64,000 nt of DNA from G963704535 sp963704535 (GCA_963704535.1 OY969916.1:4154001-4218000), one strand, 5' to 3'; shown: positions 21,601 to 29,473, counted from the stretch's first letter. The notes: generated by a model from the sequence alone, not told the origin. Numbers and translations are program-made.

Positions 21601-22525
21601 TGACCGACCGGCTGATGTTGGCCCATGTCTGCCAGCCGCCGGTGCTGGCCACAGCGATGGTGCCGGTCTTATCGACACCACCGAACTCGACGCGGAAGCT
21701 GCCGCTGCTCCCGCCCGATGCGACGCGCGCAGCCAGCGTGTAGGTGCCCGCAGTCTGGACGTTAACAGTGTATTCCAGCCACTCGCCATTCCTGATCCAG
21801 CCGACATTGAAGCCGCCGCCGGTATCGCTGGTGGTCTCGATATCGACGCTGGTGCTGCGGAACTGCCCGCCGCTGTTGGCGGTGTCGAGGTCGTGGTACG
21901 CGATCCCCTCGCCGCCCTCGTCAAAGTGCTCGGCCTGGATGGTGCCGGGGATCGGGCGAACGGTTCCGCCATACGGGGTTTGTGTGGGGGTTGAGGTGGG
22001 CGTGCTGCCGCCCGAGACAGGTTCGAGCAGCCACTGTGGGCTGTCCGAGCTGGTCGGGATGTTGGTGTGCTGCGCGTAGCCGCGCAGGTTCTCGACATTG
22101 ACGATCTCGGTGTTATGCCAGACGTTGCGGATGATCGTGTAGCCGGCGGTCGGGGCGTTCTCGAGCGTCCAGCGCGGGCTCATCCAGGTGTCCTGGACGG
22201 CGATGCTCTCGACGTAGTCCTGCTGGTGCTCGATCGCCATGTAGTTGCCGGTCGCACGGTTCTTGATCCGCTTGTTGCCCTGAAAGTCCTCGATCAGCCA
22301 ATGCGAACTGGTGTCGCCGGCAGCCGGTGTGCCGTAGCGCACTTGGTTGGTGGCCTCGTACAGGTAGGTGCTCTGCCACTTATTCTTCAGACGCACATAG
22401 TTTAGCGTTTGGGCGGCGGCGGGCGTTGGCGCCAGCATGGCACCGAACTGCGCCGCCAGCAGCGCAAACATCAGCAGACAAAGCACAAGCCTCGATACAT
22501 GTGGGCGCTTCGAGATGCCTTCCAT
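18635..22525 (-). CDS. Secreted multidomain alpha-1,3-glucanase (GH87-like)
   Basis: 1296 residues. The start at 22525 is set by GGGAGGAG six bases upstream. A signal peptide (LVLCLLMFALLAAQFGAML, cleavage near AAAQ) is followed by a ricin-like segment, a CBM6 domain (IQAEHFDEGG, NGEWLEYTV), a Thr/Pro linker, an F5/8-type discoidin domain, two CARDB domains (VITGMSWTP, RIVGVSMSP), a CBM35-like domain (IEAESAAVAT) and a C-terminal right-handed beta-helix. In the helix, ADGIN and GDDA place three Asp residues 23 and 24 apart. As I remember it, that is the catalytic spacing of the GH87 alpha-1,3-glucanase of Bacillus circulans; that comparison is from memory. Domain order also resembles those enzymes. 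It would hydrolyse extracellular alpha-1,3-glucan. Two LacI-type operators lie upstream. Confidence 0.82.
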   Translation of the reverse strand: MEGISKRPHVSRLVLCLLMFALLAAQFGAMLAPTPAAAQTLNYVRLKNKWQSTYLYEATNQVRYGTPAAGDTSSHWLIEDFQGNKRIKNRATGNYMAIEHQQDYVESIAVQDTWMSPRWTLENAPTAGYTIIRNVWHNTEIVNVENLRGYAQHTNIPTSSDSPQWLLEPVSGGSTPTSTPTQTPYGGTVRPIPGTIQAEHFDEGGEGIAYHDLDTANSGGQFRSTSVDIETTSDTGGGFNVGWIRNGEWLEYTVNVQTAGTYTLAARVASGGSSGSFRVEFGGVDKTGTIAVASTGGWQTWANISRSVSLSAGQQVMRIAVLGDDFNLNYLNFTTGTATPTSTPTATATPTRTPTSGPTATPTNTPTPTPGGNNQALNKPISASSSHVLYPPTNANDGSLTTYWEGASNPSTLTVDIGANVNTTSLVLKLNPDPAWSTRTQRIEVLGHNQSTTTFTSLIAPTDYTFNPATGNSVTIGLVATVSAVRLNFISNTGASAGQVAEFQVIGTMAPNPDLVITGMSWTPSAPTEVQAITLQATVRNSGNAASGATTVNFSLDGAVVGSANVGALAAGASTTVSLNIGTRGMGTYSVSSVVDPTNTIIEQNNNNNSFASSSSLVVAQSPGPDLRIVGVSMSPQSPLAGASVSFIVAINNRGTTGVAAGTTTRVLIGTTTLNNASTPAIAAGATVNVTVGTWTAVNGSTPLTATADATGIVAETNESNNTFSQAMAVGRGAIMPYTKIEAESAAVATNGTKLTPNYKLADYAGEASGRSAVLLDAAGEYVEFTLTAPANAIVVRNAIPNTADGAGMDASISIYAAGTDKGNLTVSSKFSYVYTTPSNLGQLGYNNTPGGTAYWLYEEANMMLDQVYPAGTKLRIQKDSGDVQWIYVDFLETENVAPPASNPDPARYVQVSATKNIDTALQEFRADANKLGIFIPAGNWPLNSKIFVYGRATQIIGAGPWHTRLIAPQDQSNTDIGFNISSQANGSLVKDFSVWGNYRFRVDGPGKFIDGNGMQNVTVDNVWAEHFICFYWGVGSSNNTFKNLRIRNTFADGINMTNSSSNNLITNSESRGAGDDAFALFSAIDAGGSYNVGNRYTNLTAILVRRAAAFAVYGGSGNLYQNLYGADTLTYPGITISSLSFGLNTLGFGDVDNVFDGVTLERTGGDFWTSVGSDDHINEYQNFAAIWFFAGDRPFRNILVKNIDINNPVYFGIMFQTKYPEKPAMQNVRLENININGAPRYGIKLVIRAEGSTDTPPVGTVSFTNVKVNNSGIAPIYGEGRAPEFIIVRGPGNNW

Positions 22526-22649
22526 CGTACTCCTCCCTGAATATGTCCACGAAACACTGTGGATGAGATGGGGCAAGCTTGTTCGAGATGTCTAACGGCT
22601 ATGTGGCTCGGTGATTCCTCCTCCTTTCCGAATTCTTGACAATAAATCT

Positions 22650-22667
22650 GTTTGAAACGGTTCAAAC
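22650..22667. promoter_or_regulatory. LacI-family-type operator, proximal site
   Basis: GTTTGAAACGGTTCAAAC is an imperfect palindrome with TTGAA/TTCAA half-sites around a central CG, the usual form of LacI/GalR operators. It lies about 125 bp upstream of the glucanase start. The regulator is not in this window. Confidence 0.65.
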
Positions 22668-22824
22668 GCTTATTGCCTGTTTATCAAAGCTGCTATAGAG
22701 ATGCTACCTACCGCCCAAGTGATAAAGATCACAGAAGAGTTAGCGTAGTTTCGTACTGTCCCTGTTGCGAAGGGCAGATTCCGAGGCGCAGGATGGTGGT
22801 TATGCGAGTGTTGGAAGTAATTTA

Positions 22825-22838
22825 TTGAAACGATTCAA
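22825..22838. promoter_or_regulatory. LacI-family-type operator, distal site
   Basis: TTGAAACGATTCAA repeats the half-sites and central CG of the site at 22650-22667, about 173 bp further from the glucanase start. Two matching operators this far apart suit looping repression by a tetrameric LacI-type protein. The rest of the 22577-23004 gap is AT-richer than its surroundings and shows no gene. Confidence 0.6.
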
Positions 22839-22907
22839 ATCTAGCATGGTATTTTGATTTTGTCAAGCCACAGTTAAAGTGAGATAGATCCCAGAGTGCC
22901 GGTCAAG

Positions 22908-22971
22908 GATCCGCGAAGCCACGCGAAAAGGGATACTAACCTTCGCGTTTCTTCGCGTCCCTTCGCGGATC
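22908..22971. repeat. CTTCGCG inverted repeat
   Basis: GATCCGCGAAG at 22908-22918 is exactly complementary to CTTCGCGGATC at 22961-22971. Between them are further CTTCGCGT units spaced 10 bp apart. This looks like a dispersed intergenic repeat able to fold into a stem; it is not coding. Confidence 0.6.
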
Positions 22972-23004
22972 GTCATCAGGGTGGCCGAATACTTGACCGA
23001 TGCT

Positions 23005-23946
23005 CTAGCGGGCTGGCTGGCGCGCCCGCCGGGCGGCCCGGCCCCGCCGCCCTAGCCAGGCGGCCAAGCCCAGGACGACAATCAGCAGCGCGATCACGCC
23101 GAAGTCGCGCAGGTTCTTCCAGGCGTAGGTTCGCGCCGCGCCGTCGATCTGGGCCCAGCGCGGGTCGGCGGCGCTGTAGTGGATGGGCAGCGTGCTGCCG
23201 GGCTCCAGCCTCGCTACGCTCCCGACGTCGATCAGATCCACTGCCACCACCGGGTCGGCCCTCCCAGCCGGGACAAACGACAGCTCCACGATCGCGTAGG
23301 GCTGGGCGAGATCCGGTGATCCGAGTCCCCGCCCCCGGCGCCCGACCAGGCGCTCCACCACATGCGTCTCCTGCACGGTGGCGCTGGCCGCCAACTGCGG
23401 CCCTGGCGGGGCGGGCGGCGGCCAGTTGCTCGCGGCATAGATCGCCCCGCCCAAGAACACGACGACCAGGGGCAGCGTCAGCCACCAGCGCCGCCAGCGG
23501 CTCCACAGCGCCAGCAGCACCAGCCATACTGCCAGCCCGATCAAGAGGTAGCGGGCCGGCGCGAGCCGCGCCCGCAGCGGCCCCAGCGGCGGCTGATCGG
23601 CCAGCCGCGCCGCCGCGATGTCGCCTAGCTGCCGCACCTGGGCCAGCGGCAGGTAGCGCACCTGCACCGGCGTCCCAATCGGCGTGCGGTCGTAGCGCTC
23701 CGCATCGACGGTGATCCCGGTCTGCTCCGGCGCGGCGTCACCCGGCTGGTAGCGCACCTCCAGGACCAGCCGGCGCGTCCAAGTCGACCGCCGCACCGTG
23801 ATCTCCTCGCGCTTGCCGACGACCACGCCCGGCGCGACCAGGTTGCCCACCTCGACATACAGGGCCGGGCCGAGGACCGCGACCAGCAGCAGCGCAAAGA
23901 CGATCGCGCCGAGCAGCGCGCTAAGACAAGAGCCAAACCTTCTCAT
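23005..23946 (-). CDS. Membrane protein with DUF3592-like extracytoplasmic domains
   Basis: 313 residues from the ATG at 23946, which has a GGAG upstream; a GTG at 23961 is the alternative. There are four hydrophobic segments: LLGAIVFALLLVAVLGPALY at the N-terminus, YLLIGLAVWLVLLAL and LTLPLVVVFLGGAIYAA in the middle, and FGVIALLIVVLGLAAWLG at the end. They enclose two soluble beta domains. Each soluble part has the pattern of DUF3592-type proteins: conversion of one type of parameter to another with VQVRYLP or LPIHYSAADPRWAQI near its end. The function of that family is unknown. It is transcribed in the same direction as the glucanase, but more than 400 bp separate them, so it may be independent. 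Confidence 0.7.
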   Translation of the reverse strand: MRRFGSCLSALLGAIVFALLLVAVLGPALYVEVGNLVAPGVVVGKREEITVRRSTWTRRLVLEVRYQPGDAAPEQTGITVDAERYDRTPIGTPVQVRYLPLAQVRQLGDIAAARLADQPPLGPLRARLAPARYLLIGLAVWLVLLALWSRWRRWWLTLPLVVVFLGGAIYAASNWPPPAPPGPQLAASATVQETHVVERLVGRRGRGLGSPDLAQPYAIVELSFVPAGRADPVVAVDLIDVGSVARLEPGSTLPIHYSAADPRWAQIDGAARTYAWKNLRDFGVIALLIVVLGLAAWLGRRGRAARRARQPAR

Positions 23947-24004
23947 CGCTTGGATCTCCACTCTTCATTAATAGACGCGCGCATTTTAAACCATCCCAAA
24001 GGCG

Positions 24005-24085
24005 GCGTAAAACGTGAAACGTGAAACGTGAAAAGGCATATGATAATTCGCCTCTACACGCATCACGTTTCACGTTTCACGGAGC
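24005..24085. repeat. GTGAAAC heptamer tract with inverted copy
   Basis: Three GTGAAAC units near 24011-24031 face an inverted CGTTTCACGTTTCAC tract at 24063-24080, so the region can form a long stem around AT-rich sequence. It sits between rhaM and the DUF3592-like gene. GTGAAAC tracts recur at 34207, 39100 and 62967. Confidence 0.75.
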
Positions 24086-24108
24086 GGGGATGCTTCGAGA
24101 TGTTCAAC

Positions 24109-24432
24109 TTAATCCAGGTGAAAGACCTCCTCAACTTCAAGCATCCCCTGATCGGGATGCGATCCGCCCAGGTTCTCGAAATACGGCGCCATAAAGATCT
24201 GCCAGCGGGTGTTGATCTCCTCGCGCGCCATGCCGTCCAGCGCCACCTGGAAGCTCTCCGGCGTCTCGAAATAGCCGAACAGCAGGCCGTCATCGCGCAG
24301 AAAGAGCGAGTAGTTACGCCAGCCGTTCCGCCGCAGCGCCTCCAACATCTCCGGCCATACGCTGGTGTGGTGCTGCTTATACTCCTCAAGCATGGCTGGC
24401 TTCACTTTCAGCACAAAGCCGACCCGTTTCAT
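24109..24432 (-). CDS. rhaM: L-rhamnose mutarotase
   Basis: 107 residues from ATG 24432, which follows AGGATGGGCGGT; an in-frame start three codons earlier is less likely. The protein matches the RhaM/YiiL family along its whole length. The pattern is VGFVLKVKPAMLEEYKQHH, then SVWPEMLEALRRNGWRNYSL, LFGYFETPESF, a Trp-rich INTRWQIFMAP (the family has a WW or W pair here) and the closing LEEVFHLD-like stretch VEEVFHLD. The enzyme interconverts alpha and beta anomers of L-rhamnose for the isomerase. No rhamnose isomerase, kinase or aldolase lies beside it in this window, so its use here is unclear; it may serve rhamnose released from extracellular polysaccharide. Confidence 0.9.
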   Translation of the reverse strand: MKRVGFVLKVKPAMLEEYKQHHTSVWPEMLEALRRNGWRNYSLFLRDDGLLFGYFETPESFQVALDGMAREEINTRWQIFMAPYFENLGGSHPDQGMLEVEEVFHLD

Positions 24433-24572
24433 ACCGCCCATCCTTTCGCGTAAGGCTGCGCTCAGACCTGACAGGTCTTGGGGAAGGCATCGAAAGCGCC
24501 TGAGTCAAGATCTGTCAGGTCTTATTTGCGCATCGTCTTTGGTACAGGGTATCACAGATTCGGGCAGGATGG

Positions 24573-24602
24573 TGTAGGGGCGGTGTACGAACCGCCCCTA
24601 CA
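24573..24602. repeat. REP-like hairpin (GTAGGGGCGGT family)
   Basis: TGTAGGGGCGGT and ACCGCCCCTACA form a perfect 12-bp stem with a 6-nt loop. A near copy is at 26750-26776. It lies in the 24433-24824 gap, which otherwise holds only the terminator at 24709. Confidence 0.8.
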
Positions 24603-24708
24603 GTTGCCGATTTTGATCGTCAAAATTCACCAGGTCGCCAAGGAGGCAACGGTCGCATCTGGCCCGATTATCTGAAGCGGGCCTTGTTCCGCCTCTTGAA
24701 AATGAACC

Positions 24709-24756
24709 AGCCAGAAAGCGCCGTGTGCATCCCACACGGCGCTTTCTGGCTTTTTG
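24709..24756. terminator. Strong intrinsic terminator hairpin
   Basis: AGCCAGAAAGCGCCGTGTG pairs perfectly over 19 bp with CACACGGCGCTTTCTGGCT, leaving the loop CATCC. A TTTTTG run follows on the plus strand, and ATTTTC-type sequence follows on the minus strand. The nearest gene that needs it is the tyrosine-rich secreted protein, which ends 70 bp away on the minus strand. It may act in both directions. Confidence 0.85.
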
Positions 24757-24824
24757 TCTTCAACGCCTGTTCTACTTGCCCCTACACCCACACAGATAGA
24801 TGCTACAAAGCAAGTGAAGCACTA

Positions 24825-25853
24825 TCAGTAGCAGTAGAGGCCATAGACGTATGAGGGGTAAGCGTTTTGGTAGGCTCTGAGGCCGTAGACGTAAGCGTTA
24901 TACGCGTAGCCGCTGCCGCCTGAGTAGTAGTAGTTGTTATAGGCGTAGATGTAGCCGTAATACGTGTAGTATTGAGTGTTGTACGCGGCTGCGGCGCCTT
25001 TGCTGCCGTTACCGTTAAAGTTGGAGCCAATTTTAATGAGATCGAAGAAGGCGCCACCGAGGTACTGAACAGAATAAAGCGCGTAGTACTGGCCGTAGTT
25101 GAGGTAGTTAAGAGCGTTAGTGGCGTTGCTATCCTTGTCATAGTAGAGGTAATTGTAGTATGCGTTGACATACGCATGGTATGCCCAGTACCGGGCCACG
25201 CTGGCGTATTGGGCGCCAATGGAACAAGTGCTGCTGCTCGCCATCGGTGTGGCGTTCGTCTTCACCCAGGGTGCAGTGGCCGACTGGAGCTGCGCATCGG
25301 CGATCGCCAGCGGCTTCAAGGCAGTCGAGGTTGCCTCTTTATGCAGCGCCAGTTGCTCGGGCGTGAGGATCGTCGCCAGCTCGAGATCGATTTGGGCCTG
25401 CACTTTTTCAAGCTGGGCGATCGTGGCTTGCGACGCTTTGATATCCGCCTGCGCGCGCTGCAGTTGGGCTTCAATTTGGGCGCTGTCCATTGAGGGCTGC
25501 TCAATTTGGGCGCTGTCCATTGAGGGCTGCTCAGCTCCGATCACAGCTCGGTGAGGCACCTCGGCTGGCTTGGTGGCTTGCCGAACGATCTTATCGAGCT
25601 TTGCTTTGTGTCGATCCAGCACCGCCGACAATGCGCGCTGCTGCTCGGCTGTTAAGCTCTGCTTTAACGCCACGGCAGGAAGTGCCACGTCCACGGTGGT
25701 CAGGTCGATTTCGACTTGTGGGGGCGGACCGATGGGGCCGGGCGGGCGGTGCCGCACAATTGGCTCCGCCTGCGGTGCGGCAAAAGAGGGACCGACGGCG
25801 AACGCTCCAAGGACCAGAAGTAAAGCTAAACCCCCAAGGACTCGCTTTTGCAT
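24825..25853 (-). CDS. Secreted tyrosine-rich protein with an N-terminal coiled-coil half
   Basis: 342 residues; ATG 25853 is preceded by AGGAAG. A signal peptide (VLGGLALLLVLGAFAVGPSFA) is followed by a Pro-rich segment and a helical region (SLTAEQQRALSAVLDRHK, QRAQADIKASQATIAQLEKV) that resembles Spy/CpxP-type or Fasciclin-spacer helices only in general character. A 10-residue unit EQPSMDSAQI is directly duplicated (30-bp tandem repeat near 25480-25540). The last 130 residues are mostly Tyr, Asn, Ala and Gly: runs such as YAYNNYYYSGGSGYAYNAYV and YYNYLYY. Such composition suggests a structural or adhesive surface protein, possibly cross-linked through tyrosine. I do not recognise a family. 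The gene stands alone, with a hairpin in its leader and a strong terminator. Confidence 0.75.
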   Translation of the reverse strand: MQKRVLGGLALLLVLGAFAVGPSFAAPQAEPIVRHRPPGPIGPPPQVEIDLTTVDVALPAVALKQSLTAEQQRALSAVLDRHKAKLDKIVRQATKPAEVPHRAVIGAEQPSMDSAQIEQPSMDSAQIEAQLQRAQADIKASQATIAQLEKVQAQIDLELATILTPEQLALHKEATSTALKPLAIADAQLQSATAPWVKTNATPMASSSTCSIGAQYASVARYWAYHAYVNAYYNYLYYDKDSNATNALNYLNYGQYYALYSVQYLGGAFFDLIKIGSNFNGNGSKGAAAAYNTQYYTYYGYIYAYNNYYYSGGSGYAYNAYVYGLRAYQNAYPSYVYGLYCY

Positions 25854-25898
25854 GGATGCTTCCTTTCTGAAAGCTCACCCGACACAAAAGCTTCCACC

Positions 25899-25929
25899 GG
25901 CAATGTTCTCCAATAAACAGAACATTGCC
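25899..25929. promoter_or_regulatory. Leader inverted repeat upstream of the tyrosine-rich protein
   Basis: GGCAATGTTCT at 25899-25909 pairs perfectly over 11 bp with AGAACATTGCC at 25919-25929 (9-nt loop), about 45 bp upstream of the start codon. It could be an operator or a leader hairpin. No T-run follows it on the coding strand, so an attenuator is less likely. Confidence 0.55.
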
Positions 25930-26111
25930 AGCTAAAGCTGCGAGATTGATGACTTCACGGTCCGATTGCCTCCTTATTGATATGTGCCTCACCTCTTGCG
26001 GCCAGATCAAGATTCGGTTCGCGCACCTTTATATCTATATTAGTACCAAAGCGCCGAATTTTTCTTTGCCGCGAGCGGCGAGAGGATTGTCCTGCACATG
26101 TGTACTGAGCT

Positions 26112-26749
26112 TCAAAGACCAGCAGAGTCGCGCGACTTGGCCGTAAGCAACGCCAGGAAGCTGCGAAACAGATGATCGCGCGGAGCGCCAGCGGCGAGTA
26201 CTGGTTGTACGCGCGGCGGTCGGTGGCCAGCGTCGAGGTAGATCTGCTCAGTCAGGTTCGGGATCGGCAGTTGCGCCCAGCCGCCGTCGAGCGGCGCGAA
26301 ACCCCAGACCAGCGGCTCGACCAACGGCGCCCGGTCATCGTCGTCCCAGGTCGGGACCGGCAGCCCCTAGGCGACGCGCAGTAGCTTGGGCGTTTCGGTT
26401 GGGCTAAAAGATGTGGTGATCTGGTGAAATGTGATCTGCTCAACCCGACCGCTCTGGTAGCTATACACCAGCGAGTTGGGCGGCGAGTTGGTGGCGAGAT
26501 CGGGGGCGGCGCCGGCCCGCACCGTCACGACCAGTTGGCCGCCGTCCGGCGCGATCGTGACGCTGTCGGGGATGACGCGCGCCAGCGAGTTGGGCGGGCG
26601 GTAGGCGTCGTAGGGCGGGCGGTCGCCCAGCAGCAGGTTGACCTCGCCGCGCTCGAAGGTCAGCCGGCCCAGCGTGCCTCAGGCCGGGATCGGCCAGACC
26701 ACGCGCGACGGCACGGCCGGGTTGACCAGCTCCAGCGTGGCCCAGCGTG
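26112..26749 (-). pseudogene. Degraded coding sequence with two in-frame stops
   Basis: On the minus strand one frame stays protein-like from about 26749 to a stop at 26112: LVNPAVPSRVVWPIPA, stop (26679-26681), then a run including FERGEVNLLLGDRPPYDAYR, DSVTIAPDGGQLVVTV and SGRVEQITFHQITTSF, stop (26367-26369), then GLPVPTWDDDDRAPLVEPLV and LPIPNLTEQIYLD. There is no frame change, so these are true nonsense codons rather than indels. The content (APDGGQLVV, Trp-Asp blocks) recalls secreted beta-propeller proteins, but I would not name a family. The 5' part is missing; a REP-like hairpin sits exactly where the gene breaks off. Confidence 0.55.
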
Positions 26750-26776
26750 GTAGGGCGGTTCGTGAACCGCCCCTAC
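26750..26776. repeat. REP-like hairpin (GTAGGGGCGGT family)
   Basis: GTAGGGCGGTTC and GAACCGCCCCTAC form a stem with one bulged base. It is related to the hairpin at 24573-24602 and abuts the broken end of the pseudogene. Confidence 0.75.
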
Positions 26777-26829
26777 AACGAAATCGATGTAGTCGCGGCA
26801 TTGCATCGGCTATCAATGGCGATCGTCGC

Positions 26830-26890
26830 GGGCGAAGCAGTTGCGTCAATTGAGTAAAGCACGTTATCAATAACGGCAACTGCTTCGCCC
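26830..26890. repeat. Long inverted repeat (GGGCGAAGCAGTTGC family)
   Basis: GGGCGAAGCAGTTGC at 26830-26844 pairs perfectly with GCAACTGCTTCGCCC at 26876-26890, with AT-rich DNA between. A sibling is at 44338-44402 with the same GCAGTTGC core. Confidence 0.8.
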
Positions 26891-26974
26891 CTACGCCCAT
26901 TGTCTTCCGGCGGCTCCGTTACTTCCACTCCTTCCTGTTCCGCTCCCTCCGCCGTTCCACGTTCAAACCTCAGA

Positions 26975-28329
26975 TCACTCGTACTTCACCCGCAGCGTGT
27001 AGGGGTTCAGATCGTCGCTGGCTGCATCGGTATACAGGCGCACGATGTAGCGTCCGGGTTTGGGGATGGAGCAGAGTTTGATATAGTTGGGCGCAGCAAC
27101 ATTGTCTGATCCGCAGATCTCATTGCCCTGGATCAAATCGTCTGCGGCATAGAGCCAGATCAAGGTGTGGCCGAGCAGCTTGGGCGGGAGATTAAGCGTG
27201 ATCTGGATCTGTTTGCTGGTGGTGGTGGTGAAGAAGTAGTTATCCTCCCCGTCGTTGGCGCAGAGCCGGGCCTGGATCGTTTCCTCGGACTTCAGCGGCC
27301 CGCTCGGGTTGGTGGCCCGGTTGTCGTTGGGCTCATACAGATCGCAGCCGGCCTGGAACATCAGCGGCAGGTAGGCAACAGTCTTCGAGAGACTCGCTAC
27401 TGTGGGTGAGGGCGACCTGGTGGGCGTGGTCGTGCGCGTCGGCGTGCGTGTCCGAGTGGGTGTGGTCGTGCGTGTCGGCGTGCGCGTCAGGGTGGGCGTG
27501 CGCGTTGGGGTGAGTGTCGGAGTGCGCGTCGGAGTGCGCGTCGGCGTTGCGGTCGGCGGCTCGACGACATTGAGCGAGAGGTCGTCGACGGTGACACCAA
27601 TGTCGGTTTCGCTGGGGTCAGTAGAGAGTTCTAAGCTCGATCCACGACGCGCCCTTGTCCGGCCCCAGCAGGAAGGCGAGGTCGAGCACCGCCCGATAAA
27701 ACCCGTTGCCGTCGTTCCCATTGACCCAGGGGCCGCAGTAGTACGAAAACGAGCTGGCTCCTGAATCGGTATAGCCGGCGATCGTAAAGCGATCGTAGGG
27801 ACAGTTGTTTGTGCCATCCCATTCAAGGCTGCCCCGGAAGTAGTAGGTCAGGCTGGCACTGGTGGCGTTGCTCAGATCGAATGGGCCGTATATAGCCCGC
27901 GTGAGCGTGTTGTTCGGGTACTGCGCCCAGCAGGCGAGGTTGGACCCATTCGCCCCACCCCCGACCGACCAGCCGCCATAGGTGCCGCTGTGGGGGTCGC
28001 AGTTGCGTTTGCCCCAGAAAAATTGGCCTCCGTCGCTGCTGCCCTCGTCCAGGAGCTGCCAACCAGCGTTCGGGCCAGTTACCCTCGAAGTTCTCGCTCA
28101 TATTCTTGGGGACGAGCTGCAACGGAGCTACCGCCGGCTGGAAAGACGCGCTGCTCTCGGTTCCCTGTCCTGACCCACTCCCGCCGGTCTGCGCGGCAGG
28201 CGGCAAGCCCGCAACGCGGCCCGGCGCTTGCTGTGGGGCAAAGGACCTATCGACCGCCCGGTTTAGAGTGCTCGGCAGTATGAGCAGCCATACCGATAGG
28301 AGCATAATCCAGAGTTTACGGCTTGTCAT
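26975..28329 (-). CDS. Secreted protein with TPTRTPT linker and PPC-like domain; two +1 frameshifts
   Basis: The reading frame is broken twice. Near 28062 one C of a CCC run is extra: removing it joins SENFEGNWP to NAGWQLLDEGSSDGG. Near 27640 one T is extra: removing it joins ASWIEL to ELSTDPSETDIGVTVDDLSL. The repaired protein (about 450 residues) has a signal peptide (LWIMLLSVWLLILPSTL), a jelly-roll domain of the MAM or immune-inhibitor A type (FEGNWPNAGWQLL, SASLTYYFRG, VDDLSLNVV), a long Thr/Pro/Arg linker (27400-27550) and a C-terminal PPC-like domain (CDLYEPNDNRATNPSGPL, DNYFF, PGRYIVRLY). No catalytic domain is visible, so it is probably a surface or carbohydrate-binding protein. Sequence error is likelier than decay because each repair is one base. 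Confidence 0.65.
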
Positions 28330-28572
28330 AGTTCTCCTGGCTTTGAGGGATCACAGAAAAAAGCCGCCTGCTGCGAGCAGGCGTACCAGTGGACAACGAG
28401 CCGGGTAGAAGCGCGTCTTCGTGGTCCTATTATAATCCTGGCGTCAAGGGAGCATATGCTCCAGCGGCTGCATAGGCCGGTGTAATGGTACCCAACCCTC
28501 ACGACCGAGCGCGAGCGGGCGCGCCCGCGTGCTCACCAATCGAAATGGCATCCGAGCGCAGGAGGAAAGAGA

Positions 28573-29445
28573 ATGTCTACCTATGACACGCTGGCACAAG
28601 TCATGCGCGAGCACTACAGCGTCGCAAAACTCGTCGCCGATACCCCGTCAACCTTCAAACGGTCACTCGACGCGCTACTGACCATCAGCGACGGCACGAT
28701 GGAGGGCTACAACGATCTGGAGAAACAGCGCGACCTGTCGATTCGCTTTCACTGGGGGCATAACCACGACTTTGGCGACTTCCGGATCGAGGGCCGCATG
28801 GGCAACCGGCATCTTACCATCCCCGCGCAGTATATCGATGTTTTCCATGCCCTCCCACTCGACCTACAGGGCGCGCATATTCTCGATATTGGCGTCTGGA
28901 CGGGCGGCACGAGCCTGCTCTTCGCCGCACTCGGCGCCGAAGTGGTGGCGATCGAGGAAGTCAAGAAGTACGCCGACGCTGTCTCCTTCTTGAAGCAGGC
29001 GTTCGATGTTGAGCGCCTGACCATCCTTAATCTGTCACTCTACGATCTGAACGATGCGCGCTTCTTCGACCAGTTTGATTACGTGTTTTTCTCCGGCGTG
29101 CTCTACCATGTGACCGATCCGATCATTGCCCTACGCATTGCCTTCAACGCCCTCAAGGACAGCGGCGTCTGTCTGGTCGAGACCTACGGCATACATCATC
29201 CCGAGTCGGTGGTGCGCTACGATGGGCCGAATGTGTTCGGCGCTGGCAGCAAAGATGATCTCAGCCGTAGTGGTTGGAACTGGTTTCTCCCCTCGCGCAC
29301 GGCGCTCGGCGCGATGCTGGCTGATGTCGGCTTTCAGGACGTCACTGTTGGGGAAGTGGAAGACGCGCGCATATGCGCGGTAGGCCATCGGACACACTTT
29401 GTGGACATGCTCCGTGCCGGGCTTTCGGTGCGGGCTATTCGGTGA
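28573..29445 (+). CDS. Class I SAM-dependent methyltransferase (CmoB/DUF1698-like)
   Basis: 290 residues; ATG 28573 follows GGAGGAAAGAGA. The Rossmann core has motif I ILDIGVWTGGTSLLFAALGA near residue 100, motif II acidic AIEEVKKYADAV, and FDYVFFSGVLYHVTDPIIAL near 175, a stretch typical of CmoB and DUF1698 proteins. The N-terminal 90 residues (FHWGHNHDFGDF) also resemble that group. CmoB-type enzymes act on tRNA wobble uridine; DUF1698 relatives act on sugars or small molecules, so the substrate is open. The gene is isolated on the plus strand between two minus-strand secreted-protein genes and ends before a hairpin repeat element. Confidence 0.82.
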   Translation: MSTYDTLAQVMREHYSVAKLVADTPSTFKRSLDALLTISDGTMEGYNDLEKQRDLSIRFHWGHNHDFGDFRIEGRMGNRHLTIPAQYIDVFHALPLDLQGAHILDIGVWTGGTSLLFAALGAEVVAIEEVKKYADAVSFLKQAFDVERLTILNLSLYDLNDARFFDQFDYVFFSGVLYHVTDPIIALRIAFNALKDSGVCLVETYGIHHPESVVRYDGPNVFGAGSKDDLSRSGWNWFLPSRTALGAMLADVGFQDVTVGEVEDARICAVGHRTHFVDMLRAGLSVRAIR

Positions 29446-29473
29446 GCGAAACCGTCTCATACAGGCTGTCGTC

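Noticed and set aside
22896..23714. Long plus-strand Arg/Pro-rich frame opposite the DUF3592-like gene
   Set aside because: Shadow of the minus-strand gene in GC-rich DNA; no ribosome-binding site and a biased Arg/Pro/Gly/Ala composition.
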